NCBI GenBank assembly: GCA_026122225.1
Contig: JANEZZ010001669.1
Location: 226,643-290,642, forward strand
DNA length: 64,000 nt
Source: Heloderma charlesbogerti
Taxonomy: Eukaryota; Chordata; Lepidosauria; Squamata; Helodermatidae
Reading direction: 5' to 3'
The first letter of the stretch is position 1. Each line of letters starts with the position of its first letter. The position numbers were made by a program, and so were the translations under genes. The notes beneath the pieces are model-generated. The model had not been told where the DNA came from. It saw nothing but the letters and a program-made list of their open reading frames with translations, and did no database searches. Below are positions 52,563 to 63,889 of this stretch, one piece after another.

Positions 52563-52750
52563 TAGCTGTACCTCAATGGCAGAGGACATGTATTGGATGC
52601 AGAAGGTCTGAGATTCAATCCCAGGCATTCTTGGGTGGGGCTGGAAAACACCCCTGCCCAAAACTTTAGACAGATGCTGACAGTTAGTGTAGACAATGCT
52701 GAGTTAAATGGACCAACTGTCTGACTCAGCATAAGGCAACTTCCTCTGTT
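52563..52750 (+). mobile_element. tRNA-derived SINE (tRNA-Ala-like head)
   Basis: The head tagctgtacctcaatggcag resembles a tRNA 5' half with an A box. The B-box-like gattcaatcccaggc follows, then the body (agtgtagacaatgctgag) and the end ataaggcaacttcct. It is the same family as 57811-58008 and the minus copy at 14110-14350. Confidence 0.8.
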
Positions 52751-52864
52751 GCTAATGTACCAAGATGTAGAGCTTCCACAGCTCTCCTCCCCTATTCAAT
52801 CCCTATTCATTTGTTTACCTGCAGCTGCATACCTGGCCGGGGTAATTTATATTTGTTAAACCTA

Positions 52865-53225
52865 GGGTACAAAACCTCAAGCCCGGGCAACAAATCCAGT
52901 CTGCCTGGAATCCCAACCTGGCCTTCTCAGTTTCTCCAAAGGACCCTGTTCCCTTCCCTTGGTCCCCTTTCCCTCAGCCACCAATCATGCAGTAGTTTCC
53001 TGGGTTTTGTGCGGTTTCTCTCCCCTCAACCCTATTTTCTAAAAGGTTGAAATGCCTCTCCTAAGGCGGAGTTGCTGGCAGTAAGAGCTTAAAGCTAAAA
53101 CGGGCTGGCATTTTGGACCCCGCTCCTTTTGCCTTTGGCCCCAAGGACCACCTGAATGCGACCCCCAAGAGCTTCTCCAAAATGGAATTCAGCGCTTGGA
53201 CTAAGAGAGGTTCAACACCCATCTT
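52865..53225. repeat. Dispersed repeat, family not recognised (copy B)
   Basis: It shares tgcctctcctaaggc, gcttaaagctaaaa-type and caaaatggaattcagcgc phrases with 1945-2110 in the same order. See copy A. Confidence 0.55.
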
Positions 53226-54275
53226 AAACTTTCTTCTAGCAATAGATGTATTAACCAACCTGCCCACTTTTGGGAGCAGTAGATAAGCTGTACATATTTT
53301 TCATTCTCTAAGTCTAAGGCCAGCTTTCAAAGCAGGTACAAAGAAAACTGGCCAATAAATCCCTGTCTGTCTTATGCAAAGGTGCCTTTTTATCTAAAAG
53401 GGGGTCACAGAACCTTTTTACAGAGGATCGAAGTTCAGCAGAAACTATTCAATCTGATGTTTATCAGGATGCTTATACAGATGTGATGATTAAACCAAGC
53501 TAACCCCATGTCTTCTACCAAACTATAAGAGATAACAACCCTCCACCTTGCACTGCTGCTCCCCGATAAGTCCCATATATTTTATTGCTGCTTCTCCTTA
53601 TAGCAGCATTGCACAACAGATCTGCTGATTACAGGCAGAAAGGGACAAAGCAGTTCTACCTGTCCTGGTAAAGCTCTACTTCAGATCTACTTCCCTGGCA
53701 TTCCAACTAGCAGTCCAAAGTGATTCCTAATGTCTTTCACAAGAATCTGCAGTCACAACAGCCTGGTACCGTTAGCCATTTTTCATGGCAACAACAAGAA
53801 GCTTTGTTCGTCAGTGCTTAATACAGATCAGCAGGAAGAGAAATGACTATGCACAGATCTAGGAAACGTGTTTTCGAGGTCCCACCTCTGCCATAGATAT
53901 GTTGTGCAGTCTGGATAAATCTCTCCGCTTCATCTGTAAAATGGGGATAACACTCAGCCCACTTCAAACGGTTATTATAAGGGTGGACACAGGCAGGAGG
54001 CACTGAAAATCAGTGACAGCAAAGCAGTGGGAACACCAAAGGTTGGTGCAGATGCAACATGTGCCAAGATCCAGGTTTCAAACAGGAAACCCAACTAAGC
54101 TAGGAATACACTTGATTTAGAGCTAACCCTAGTTAACAGTGGCTGGGGAGGGAGAGATGAAATTCAAATTAGAGATGGGAGCATGCCATCCCCCAGTTCT
54201 GTTATGGTTCAGACAGCAGGAGACGTTGGATGCAGTAACATTCTATTTCCACTCCCTTCACCATTGTATGATGCC

Positions 54276-54595
54276 TACATCTGCACTGGGAAAAGGAAAG
54301 GTTCCTCCTGTACAAGCACCGGATCACTGCTGACCCCTAGAGGGATGCCTGTTTACGCTGGCGTTTTCATGGCAGACTATAGCGGGGTGGTTTGCCATTG
54401 CCTTCCCCAGTCGTGACTACCTTTCCCCCAGCAAGCTGGGTACTCATTGTACCGACCTCAGAAGGATGAATGGCTGAGTCGGCCTGAGCCGGCTACCTGA
54501 GACCCAGCTTCCACTGGGATCGAACTCAGGTCGTGCAGAGAGTTTCAGTTGCAATACTGCCGCCTACCACTAAACTTGGTGATGAGAAGACTGTT
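54276..54595 (-). mobile_element. tRNA-derived SINE, minus orientation (copy 1)
   Basis: On the minus strand the head is near 54595 (gtggtaggcggcagtattgc), with the B-box-like gagttcgatcccagtggaag, then cctcagccgactcagccatt-like body, and the 3' part ggcaatggcaaaccacccc and aggaacctttcc. A second copy lies 1.1 kb away. Confidence 0.75.
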
Positions 54596-55401
54596 CATTT
54601 GCTATGGCATATCTCATGAACTTCATACCAACTATCCAATTGCCATTTTGTCCCATATACCCTCTGTGACTGCACCAAAGAAATCATATTTTTACTGAGT
54701 TCTTTGCATGGCATGTTCACTACCAAGACTTCACAAAAACATAGGAAAGATGAATTTTTCAGGATTTCAATGAAAACACATAGGGTTGGATCCAATGGTG
54801 TCATCCTGCTGGTGGACCTGCTTCCGTCAATGGAGCCAGGAGAGGGTCAATTCCCCCCCCCCCAATAGCCTCCCAGGCATCCTCAAAATCTGCGCTGGAG
54901 ATCTGAGAAATCCTACAGAGATTTTCGGGTGGCATGGGAGGCTGCTCAGCAGAGCAGGAAGTCCTGTTGCACTAGCATGCTCATGCTGCAACACTGGATT
55001 TAACCCAGAGATGTCACAAGGATACTACAACAGGTACATGCAAATTTTATGCCACCCAGATTAAATTATATAGATAATTATGCTGGTTACTTCAGAGTAG
55101 CTTTGCAGGTGGTCCAGCTGCTCAAACATCCTCCCATGTCCCAAAACAGGTCAAGCACTTGGTCTGGGACACTATTATGTGTCTGGAAGGAAGTTACTTG
55201 CCCCTGGCAAGTGGCTAATGGCAGGGGTATTCTACAGGCCAAATTATAGGATTAACCAACAGTCAAAAAAATAACTTTGTATGACATATGTAGAACATAG
55301 GTTAGAGACTGACACCTGTACTAACATTCTCACTCCTACAATAAACACAAAATGTTGAATATTTCTTCAAAACACGGGCAAGTACAATTATTTCATCTAG
55401 T

Positions 55402-55700
55402 TAAAGGAAAAAGGGAAGGTTCCTCTTGTGCAAGCACCATTACTGACCCCTAGAGGGATGCTGTTTTTCCTCGGCATTTTCCTGGCAGACTGTATAGTGG
55501 GATGGTTTGCCATTGCCTTCCCCAGTCCTAACTACCTTTCCCTCAGGAAGCTGGGTACTCATTTTACCGACCTCAGAAGGATGGAGGGCTGAGTCAACCT
55601 CAGCCAGCTACATGAAAACCAGCTTCCGCTGGGATCGAACTCGGGTCGTGGGGAGAGTTTCAGTTGCATTACCACCGCCTACCACTCTGCACCGGGGCAT
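55402..55700 (-). mobile_element. tRNA-derived SINE, minus orientation (copy 2)
   Basis: It has the same layout as 54276-54595: tagtggtaggcggtggtaat at the head, cgagttcgatcccagcgg as B box, and ggcaatggcaaaccatccc near the end. The two copies differ by scattered substitutions, so they look like independent insertions. Confidence 0.75.
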
Positions 55701-55983
55701 TAACAAAACGAACAAAAACCTCTTCTAAACCCAAATAGTTTTGATCAAGTTTAACCTTTTGGCACTGCAGTTATTAAAGAAAGCAGCTTGCTTTTAGTCT
55801 GTGTTTATTATCGACATCTATCTGATTCTGTGTATTGTGTAGTATTCAGTGTTTCAGAGAGTGACACTTTAGAGATTTTGTTTGCTACTGCTGCTTCTTG
55901 TTTTACAGCTGCTCTGAACATGGCAAGATTGAATGGATTCAAAAATAAAAATTCTAACAAGGCATGCTGCTACAAAGTTTTTA

Positions 55984-56106
55984 AAAATGCAAGAGCAAGG
56001 TTACTCAGTTCACTACTTCAGAGCAGGTATGTACAGGTTTTGTTAAAATGCAAGAGGGCAGGATACTCGATTCACTACTTCAGAGTAGGTATGTATGGAT
56101 TTTGTT
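55984..56106 (+). repeat. Tandem duplication of a 61-62 bp unit
   Basis: The unit aaaatgcaagag ... ttcactacttcagag ... gttttgtt occurs twice head to tail (55984-56044 and 56045-56106) with a few substitutions. Confidence 0.9.
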
Positions 56107-57376
56107 AAATCCATTCACCCCATGTTTCACAGACTGTCAGGTGTCTTTTGTTCCATCATTCACTCATTGATGGAATCAGATTTATTTTAGTGATGTATGA
56201 GAACTTTATTCCACTTGTGCCAGAGCGCATTAGCACAAGTGCACATTTGCGCAAATTCCCCCCCCCCCAAGGAAAAAAAACCTGACCATGGAATCCATGT
56301 GATTCAGAAAAAGCTGGTGCACCGTTGGGGGGGTGGGGAGGACAAGGAAGTCCAGTTGCATCAGGGTAAGTCTCCTCATGCGATGTTGGATCCTACCCAT
56401 TGCCACTACCACATGTACAGGGGACAGGGGCCAAATCAATGATGTAGCACTGGAAATAATTATGTGTAGCCTGCTCCTACATGTGTAAAGCCCTACACAT
56501 AGAAAATACCATGGACTTTGGCACTCAAAAGATCATTTGCAATTCCACAACAGCCTAGGAGTGGGTTCATTTATGGCCAGAGCATCATGGGGGCAGCTTC
56601 TGTCCCACACCACTTTGGTAACTTCTGTAAGAAGCTATCGGGTGAATCATGTTACTGCATGATTGCTTCCCATGCCAGCATTGCTCCTTCCCTGAGAGTC
56701 AGTGATGCTGGTAGGGATATAAACAGTTCATTCACCCAACTCATGTGATCACTTTCTACAGAAATGATTAGGGGTACTATGAGACCACACCACACAAAAA
56801 CAGCTCCCAGGCTGCTCTGATAACTTAACCGCCACTGAAATGGACATTCGGCATTCAATGTAACAATTAGTTCAGTTCTTTGGAAAAGGAAGAAAGGCAG
56901 GATGCAAGTGTATTTACATTAATGGTGTGTTCACATGCATTTCTGTTCACACAGAAATGTGCTCACCAACTTCGTTCCCAATCTTTGGTCTAAATTAACA
57001 GATGGCACAGTAGGATGGATTCACAACTGCTTGCCTTTATGCTTACAATTGACCCAAGCCACTGTGTGATCCATTACAACCATGTATAGCTAAAGCAATG
57101 GGACAGTTAATGGTGCAAAAATAAGAACAAACAGGCTGCAAACATCCAGGAGTCCATGAGCCACTACAGCCTAAAAAACTGGGCCTGTCAAGACACACCT
57201 TTCTCCTCCCATGTGTGCCACCATTTGTAGGACTTCGCTCATTTCTTTTCTTCCTCATTTTTAGCCTTTTCAACTCTATTTTTGCTTTTTATTCATCCCC
57301 CTGCTGGAAGCAGAGTTTAAATTGTTAGGGCTTTCTACAGCAAAGGTCCAGCATCTCTTTTAATGGTAGTGCTTAC

Positions 57377-57480
57377 CTCTGGGGGGACGTAGCGTGGCTC
57401 TAGGCATATGTAATGGTTTGCATAACCTCCAGCAAAGGCTATGATTTCAAGGCAGTCTGAAGCCCTGGCACAAGCATTAT
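57377..57480 (-). other. Candidate upstream exon of SGPL1 (104 bp)
   Basis: Good signals frame it: acceptor ttcctttcag and donor GAG|GTAAGC on the minus strand. One frame is open throughout (34 codons: NACARASDCLEIIAFAGGYA, NHYICLEPRYVPPE) and would enter the first recognised SGPL1 exon at the right phase. It contains no in-frame ATG. I do not recognise the peptide. It may be a 5' UTR exon that is open by chance, or real N-terminal coding sequence. Confidence 0.4.
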
Positions 57481-57810
57481 CTGAAAGGAAGGCAAACCAG
57501 CAAGGGGCGGGGGGGACAGAGTAGAATGCACCAAGAACAGGATCCCTCCCCTTAGTAATGTCCTTATATCTTTATTATTTTAGTGCTACATCTCCATTGC
57601 TCTCCCCCACCCCTCCTTACAATTTGGCAAAAGGTTTTCCACCCTTTTAAAAGCTACATATTGTAAGAGCAGGCTTGTGCTATTCAACAAGTGTTAAGGC
57701 TAGCAGTATTCTGCCAAAGCACTATGGCTATGTGAATCATTTTAGGAAATAAAAGCTACAGTGGTCACACCAGTTCATTGCCTATTCTGCACCTTCCCTC
57801 AGCCTCCTCA

Positions 57811-58008
57811 GGGGAGGACTGTAACTCAGTGGGAGAACACATACTTTGCATGCAAAAGGCCCCAGATTCAATCCCCAGTATCTTCAGGTAGGGCTGAAAA
57901 AGACTCCTGTCTGAAACCCTGGGTAGTTGCTGCCAGCCAGTCACTATAGACAAATTACACCAAGTCAGATGGGCCGATGGTGTAATAACATAAAGCCACT
58001 TCCTATGG
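57811..58008 (+). mobile_element. tRNA-derived SINE (tRNA-Ala-like head)
   Basis: The head ggactgtaactcagtgggag and tttgcatgcaaaaggcccc, the B-box-like gattcaatccccagta, and the end ataaagccacttcct fit the same SINE family as 52563-52750. Confidence 0.85.
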
Positions 58009-58163
58009 TCCTTGCTTCTGAGTTCCCTGTTCCTTAGCTTCCGTCCTGGGTCCTGTTTCCAACTTCAGATTATCTGCATGCACAGTTTTAATCCAGGCCA
58101 AATGAACCAAGCAATATTTATTATTCAGCTCTCATTAATAACAAACTCTACTTCGACGGTTGT

Positions 58164-59063
58164 TTGCACAACAGTATTCCAGCTGAGCAATTTAAAATCC
58201 TAAAAGATGATGCTGTTAAAGTGCTGCACTCAATATGCCAACAAATTTGGAACACTCAACAATGGCTACAAGACTGGAAAAGGTCAGTTTACATTCCAAT
58301 TCCAAAGAAGGGCAACGCCAAAGAGTGTTCAAACTACCGCACAATTGCGCTCATTTCACATGCCAGCAAGGTGATGCTCAAAATCCTACAAGCTAGGCTT
58401 CAGCAGTATGTGAACCGAGAACTACCGGAAGTACAAGCTGGGTTTCGAAGAGGCAGAGGAACTAGAGATCAAATTGCCAACGCTCGCTGGATCATGGAGA
58501 AAGCAAGAGAATTCCAGAAAAACATCTATTTCTGCTTCATTGACTACACTAAAGCCTTTGATTGTGTGGATCACAACAAAATGTGGCAAATTCTTAAAGT
58601 GATGGGAGTACCAGACCACCTTACCTGTCTCCTGAGAAACCTGTACGAGGGTCAAGAAGCAACAGTAAGAACCAGACATGGAACAACCAAGTGGTTCAAA
58701 ATTGGGAAAGGAGTACAACAAGGCTGCATATTGTCGCCCTGCTTATTTAACTTATATGCAGAGTACATCATGAGAAACGTCAGGTTGGATGAATCAGAGG
58801 TCGGAATTAAGATTGCTGGGAGAATTATCAACAACCTCCGATATGCAGACGATACCACCCTAATGGCAGAAAGCGAAGAGGATCTCAAGAGCCTCTTGTT
58901 GAGGGTGAAAGAGGAGAGTGCAAAAGCTGGTTTGAAACTCAACATTAAAAAAAACGAAGATCATGGCATCTGGCCCCATCACTTCCTGGCATATAGAAGG
59001 GGAAGAAATGGAAGCAGTGACAGATTGTATTTTCTTGGGCTCCAAGATCACCGCAGACGGTGA
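58164..59063 (+). pseudogene. BovB reverse-transcriptase segment (299-codon open frame, then frameshift)
   Basis: The frame starts inside the RT domain (truncated) and keeps WKRSVYIPIPKKGNAKECSN, YRTIALISHASKVMLKILQA, QAGFRRGRGTRDQIAN, the palm motif FIDYTKAFDCVDHNKMW, QQGCILSPCLFNLYAEYIM, and the catalytic box RYADDTTLMAES. Near 58950 eight A residues shift the frame. The continuation is KIMASGPITSWHIEGEEMEA and LVATYGCESW-like sequence at 58963-59275. The RT core is remarkably open for a dead copy, so insertion is fairly recent. Confidence 0.9.
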
Positions 59064-59275
59064 CTGTAGCCATGAAATTAAAAGATGCTTGCTCCTTGGG
59101 AGGAAAGCTATGGCAAACCTAGACAACATGGTAAGAAGCAGAGACATCACCTTGCCGACAAAGGTCCATCTAATCAAAGCTATGGTTTTCCCAGTAGCAA
59201 CGTATGGCTGTGAGAGCTGGACTATAAGGAAGGCTGAGTGCCGAAGAATTGATGCTTTCGAACTGTGGTGCTGGA

Positions 59276-59528
59276 GAATTATTATTATTATTATTATTAT
59301 TATTGCATTTATACCCCGCCTTTTTTCCTCTTGCAAGGAACCCAAGGCGGCTTACATTATCCTCCTCCTCTCCATTTCATCCTCACAACAACAACCCTGT
59401 GAGGTGGGTTGGGCTGAGAGTCTGTGACTGGCCCAAAGTCACCCAGTGAGCTTCCATGGCCGAGTGGGGACTAGAACCCAGATCTCCCAGCTCCCAGTCC
59501 AACACTCTTGCCACTACACCACACTGGC
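59276..59528 (-). mobile_element. Sauria-type SINE inserted in the BovB LINE
   Basis: On the minus strand it runs from the head (agccagtgtggtgtagtggc, agagtgttggactgggag) through gggccagtcacagactctca to an (AAT)n tail. The BovB word ctggagaa lies on both sides (59269-59276 region and from 59532), a target duplication. The SINE shares its 3' end with BovB, so parasite and host family lie in one another. Confidence 0.88.
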
Positions 59529-60130
59529 TCTCTGGAGAAGACTGGAGAAGACTCCTACGAGTCCTCTGGACTGCAAGGAGGTCCAATCAGTCAATCCTAA
59601 AGGAAATCAACCCTGACTGCTCATTGGAAGGACAGATACTGAAGCTGAAGCTCAAATATTTTGGCCACCTAATGCGAAGAGAAAACTCTCTGGAAAAGAC
59701 CCTGATGCTGGGAAAGACTGAAGGCAAAAGGAGAAGGGGACGACAGAGGATGAGATGGTTAGATAGCATCACCGATGCTATATGAACTTGAGCACACTCC
59801 GGGAGAGAGCGCAGAACAGGAAGGCCTGGCGTGCTATGGTCCATGGGGTCACGAAGAGTCGGACACGACTGAACGACTGAACAACAACAACAAAAAAGAA
59901 TGCATGCCTAACACAAGCCTGAAGTTTAGCAATTGAATTTGTTAGTTGGAAAGAACATATTGGAAGCACTGCTGTATTTTAAAAATGCAGATACCTTCTG
60001 AAAAATTGAGGAAAGTTTAAAGACACACATTCTGGAGGCGATATTAAAGTTGGTTCTCTCCAAATGTAGATCCTTCAGACTTTAATGCTTTCAAACTATG
60101 ATCTAGCTCTCACCAAAGCCTGTGTAAACC

Positions 60131-60205
60131 GGTCTGGGATGAACCATCATATGAAAGAATGTCTGGGATGTGTCTGGGATGAACCATCATATGATAGAAT
60201 GATTC
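60131..60205 (+). repeat. Tandem duplication of a 35-45 bp unit
   Basis: The word gtctgggatgaaccatcata followed by tga(a/t)agaatg occurs twice (from 60138 and 60170), with an extra gtctgggat between. Confidence 0.85.
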
Positions 60206-60497
60206 CACACGAGAGAGAGAGAGATCCCTACACAAAGAATGCTGTCAGGAGAAAGACTTAGGTTTGAACCCTTCTCCCTGACATGCTACTTTTCTATAGA
60301 CATGGATTTCTTTTTAATATCTACAGCACCCATCATCCCTGGTCAATGGCAATGCGGCCTGGGGCTAATGGGAGTTGGCATCCAACAACATCTAGAGGGC
60401 CACAGGTCCCCCCACACCCACTGCTGTACATCCTAAGCCTATATACCCAGAACTAGCTCTGCACCTCTGACCTAAGAGACCTTAGTGCATTACTTAC

Positions 60498-60539
60498 CTA
60501 TTGTAGGAAAAATCAGTTCAGACTTGTCAGACTGGCAGT
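60498..60539 (-). other. Candidate 42-bp upstream exon of SGPL1
   Basis: On the minus strand a pyrimidine-rich acceptor (tttttttactgcag) and a strong donor (ATAG|GTAAGT) bound 42 bp. One frame reads CQSDKSELIFPTI and continues in phase into the 104-bp candidate exon at 57377-57480. It has no ATG. The splice signals are good, but this is a prediction from short motifs only. Confidence 0.35.
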
Positions 60540-62700
60540 CTGCAGTAAAAAAACATTGCAAATCTGTAATTTCAAATGCAAGCCATATGGCATATTGACA
60601 GTCAAACTGAAACCAGAGGATTCTTTGTTCTTTGTGTGCGTAAATTGCATGCTTAGATATGCCTGAACAGCTTAAGAAATATACAAATTAACAACAAATC
60701 ACAGCAGGAGTGCTTACAAAAGAGACTGTAAAGAAAGACATTGTACATATGCATTAGTGTACACAAGAAAAGAACTGCTAATGAGAACTAATTAGAGAGA
60801 TCTCAGAAATGTATGTCTAGATTTAGGGTCAGAAGGAGAGAAAAGGAGTAATCTTAAACACACTTACTGAGATGTAAGTCATAAGGACATCAATGGAACT
60901 TAGAACTGCAGCTTTTTTTGAGTGTGTTAACCCCTTGAATGTTCAAGTTCCCTACTAGTGAGGGTATTCTGGGCTTGATCCAGAAAGGGAGATATGCACA
61001 TGGAAGCATGTGTCTACTTATGCAGCCAATGCAGATGCACACCTGGAGTGACATCACAATGAGTATCCACACGCCACTGAACTGGCTGGATGTGTCTTTT
61101 CAGCCAGATGTGCTTCCCATAGCCATAAATTGTTGCACATGCCTGGTTGCATATGACTACAGCTGGAGCCATGTCATTATAGTTAAAGTCCATTCTCCAT
61201 ATCATTTTTCAAAAAATATTATAATGAAAAATAAGTCCTCCTTGTCCAGAATGCCTAAGAACTCGTTGTTCTTGCCCCTGAACAAGTGTGTCTACCATTT
61301 AGATTTCTAACAGATTCCCCCATAACCTGAAACTTTTAGGCACTTTTAAAAATGGATGATGAAAGTGGGATTTATACATGAGCAAAGTCTGGACAGCCAC
61401 TGAAGTGGCATCACACAACTGCCAACTTTTCAGTGTGGACTGACACTACCACATCTCCTCTAGACCATCCTTTGCGGTCATGCAGAACATGTCAGACCAC
61501 ACTTTTACAAGTCAGATTTGGGCACATGGTAAAGCGACAATCATTTCACCACATGCCCAAACTCAGCCCATATTTGAGAACTGCTTTACACATGATCGTT
61601 TTCCTCCTCAGATATCACCTCTGTGGAAAATCTGTGTACAGTCAAATGTAACAAATGCACACGTCCATTTGCCCCATGTATATTTAGTGGGAAGCCACAA
61701 TGGTCATCATAAACATCCAGAAGCACTTAGGACTGGTTCCCCATAAGTGCGTCCAATGTTTATTCACCATGACTATGCTGCCAGTGACTATGCTATCATC
61801 CTTGGGCACTCACAAGACTTGATCATCTTGAGAAACAGCAGTATTGTGTAAAACAGCAGCAGTGAAGTATACTCCGCAGTGATTTCTGGAATCCCACCAA
61901 TTTGGGGGGGAGCATCTACAAATACAAGAAGTCTTGTGCTGCCAATTCACACAATGGGCCAGTTCAGATGTTCCAACAGCCCACTGTGGCTAAGCCACGG
62001 TGGGTTGCAGTGTGTGCAGGCAGCCATTTTAAATATTCAAGCCCTACCCACGGCTTGTCATATCGTCCTAACCCAGGAACCGTGGGTTATATGAGGATTA
62101 AACATGCCATAGCTTGTTTTGATCATGCAAACCAGGTCAGTATGTTTCTCCATACCATACCAGAGAAAAGAAAGCAAGAAAATAAACAAGGAAGTGAGAA
62201 TCAACCCTTCACCTCCCCCCCCCCATGCACACACATACACAAGTGTCAAGCTGAGCACAATTGTTGGTTTTCTGTTCAAGCAAAGCCCAGTTTCAACAAT
62301 CACGCCCATCAGTCTTTCCTAGATAATCTCTGCCTTTCTGCTAAGCTTTCAGAATGCAAGAAGTCAACCACCTGCAGGCTAAATCAAGATATTCTCCATA
62401 AACTCTCTTAAAAAATATATCTTAATATATCTCTTAAAAGGGATATATTTAAAGGATTAAGCTTTAAAGGGTATTTTCTGCAGGGTACTTTCCTCTGCCC
62501 TCTACCACCCCACTACCCCTTTCACTTCCCTGTTTCGTAAACTCTGCTGGTGGAGTAAGCTCATTCCTTTCTCCATCCTTCACTTTTGTTTATTAGCAAC
62601 AAACGGAGGGTGCCCTGTCCAGACAGTTTCACCACTTCCACTGTCTAGTTACTTTCCTATTCAGTGGCGGGGGGGGGGGGGGTCCGCAGGGAGAAAACAA
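60540..62700. other. Upstream intron of SGPL1, little recognised
   Basis: A diverged MITE half with cccactgtggctaagccacg lies at about 61950-62110. The sequence 60700-61940 shows nothing I can name. A poly-C run lies at 62215-62224 and a run of 14 G at 62669-62682. Confidence 0.5.
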
Positions 62701-62725
62701 GAACCAGGAAGAAAGGGGAACTCAC

Positions 62726-63150
62726 CCAGACACAACAAAGTACAAAAGCATTAGGGGGAAAGGAACAGGAGCGAAAAGGGCTTCAGCAAGAGAAAGCAAA
62801 CTCAAGCCTGTTAAGATGACATCAGTCTGTGCACAGAGATGCACAAGACCCAAGGAAAAGTTCCGTATACTGCTGCCATCCTCGACCTGATGCCCTCTAC
62901 GGACTGCAAATCCCAGAATTCCTGACCACTGGCCATGGTGACTGGGGCTAATGGGAGTTGAAGATGCGCGCGAAAACACTTCCTCGCGAGAGGAGACAAA
63001 TGAGGGTTGGATGTGCACGTTGGGTGTTATGTGGGACGCGTTTCTACTAGCGCTGCGTGAGGTGGTAAAGACACTAGGTATTTGGTGCAAAAAGTCAGGG
63101 GTGAAGAGAGAGGAACTTTAAAGTCTCGCGCGCGCGAGATATTGCGCTTT
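62726..63150 (-). promoter_or_regulatory. SGPL1: Probable SGPL1 promoter and non-coding first exon
   Basis: The stretch 62960-63140 is rich in CpG against an AT-rich background. It contains two CGCG palindromes: ctcgcgagag (62983-62992), close to the TCTCGCGAGA promoter motif of vertebrate housekeeping genes, and tctcgcgcgcgcgaga (63124-63139). A strong minus-strand donor (CTGG|GTGAGT) ends a possible first exon at 62726. The start site is not visible. A MITE half lies at 62865-62965. The downstream exon order fits SGPL1, whose transcription must begin between here and 60540. Confidence 0.5.
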
Positions 63151-63663
63151 GTCTTGGATGAAGACAAAGATCAGATCCAAGCATTCTTTGGGAAATGCAG
63201 AAGAGAGAGATGCAAAAGTCTTTCATACAGAGAGCTATTTAAGAGCAACTCATGGACCCAGGTTTGGCCGGGAGAAAGGGGGTTGACAGAAGATTGATGA
63301 AGCAAATGCACTCAGTGCTTGATCAAATTAAATGAGTCACAGTTCAGCTTGGCCAGAAAGTCGCAGAGGTGGCTCATGCTGCCAGCCTTCCAGGAGCAAC
63401 CTCATATGCGGATGGCTGTGGGCCTGGCTCCCAGCCCAATATATGCAGCCACAATCCATTGTTGAAGTCTTTGCTAAAGAGGAAACGCCGCTTGCGACCC
63501 ACAGAGGGCTGGAGGTCCCCAAAAGATACAATTTCAACCTATGATGTGCTTCTCCTTACCAAACCAATAGGCTGCGAGAGAGACTGTCCCTTGTCATGTT
63601 TTTGGACAGCTGTGATGCCGTTTAAAAAACACACAAGAAACACATTTCCAGGTTTGCCCTTAC
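63151..63663. other. Spacer between SGPL1 promoter region and the ZC3H3-like exon
   Basis: No repeat or exon is recognised. The sequence on the minus strand just left of 63664 is the intron following the ZC3H3-like exon. Confidence 0.5.
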
Positions 63664-63889
63664 CTTCTTTGACTGAGCCCTGGACACGGGAGGCTGGCAG
63701 TCGGCGCAGCCTGTGCTTGCCAATCTGGACCAGGCCCTTCGCCCCAGCTCTCCTGACAGACGGCGAGGCCCTTCCCCGTGAGGAGGTCCTCTTCCTGAGG
63801 CAATAGCGGCTTTTCAGAAGCACGGCAGGGAAGGAGGTGTTCCTCTTATCAGCTGGAGAGCTGGAAGGACAATAAAGGCACTGACCAAG
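63664..63889 (-). CDS. ZC3H3: ZC3H3-like internal exon
   Basis: Known role: ZC3H3 is a nuclear CCCH zinc-finger protein involved in mRNA 3' processing and export. Seen: on the minus strand a T-rich acceptor (tttttttcacag) and donor GAAG|GTAAGG bound 226 bp with one open frame. The residues SSPADKRNTSFPAVLLKSRY, CLRKRTSSRGRASPSVRRAG and AKGLVQIGKHRLRRLPASRV align with the human ZC3H3 stretch LSLRRRQALRGKSSPVLKKT and NKGLVQVTTHRLCRLPPSRA. No CCCH finger exon follows to the left in the window. In human, ZC3H3 is on 8q24, not near SGPL1. It may be a relocated gene end, an orphan exon or an assembly join. Confidence 0.75.

Larger units (their letters stand above)
50203..57376 (-). other. SGPL1: SGPL1 5' intron, sparse
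   Basis: Recognised contents are a LINE scrap (50645-50775), three SINEs (52563-52750, 54276-54595, 55402-55700), a dispersed repeat (52865-53225), and a 61-bp tandem duplication (55984-56106). The stretches 50780-52560, 53230-54270, 54600-55400 and 56110-57370 show nothing else I can name. Confidence 0.55.
58150..59885 (+). mobile_element. BovB (RTE) LINE, 5'-truncated, split by a SINE
   Basis: The plus strand encodes the BovB reverse transcriptase and ends with the hallmark 3' sequence gtcggacacgactgaacgac. One frameshift lies in an A run near 58948-58955. A minus-strand SINE interrupts the copy at 59276-59528. After the SINE the frame resumes with LLRVLWTARRSNQSILKEIN and RQRMRWLDSITDAI, so the element was whole when the SINE landed. 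Confidence 0.92.

Noticed and set aside
52563..52750. A possible tRNA gene
   Set aside because: It has A- and B-box-like words but no complete cloverleaf, and the same body occurs at other positions, so it is a tRNA-derived SINE.
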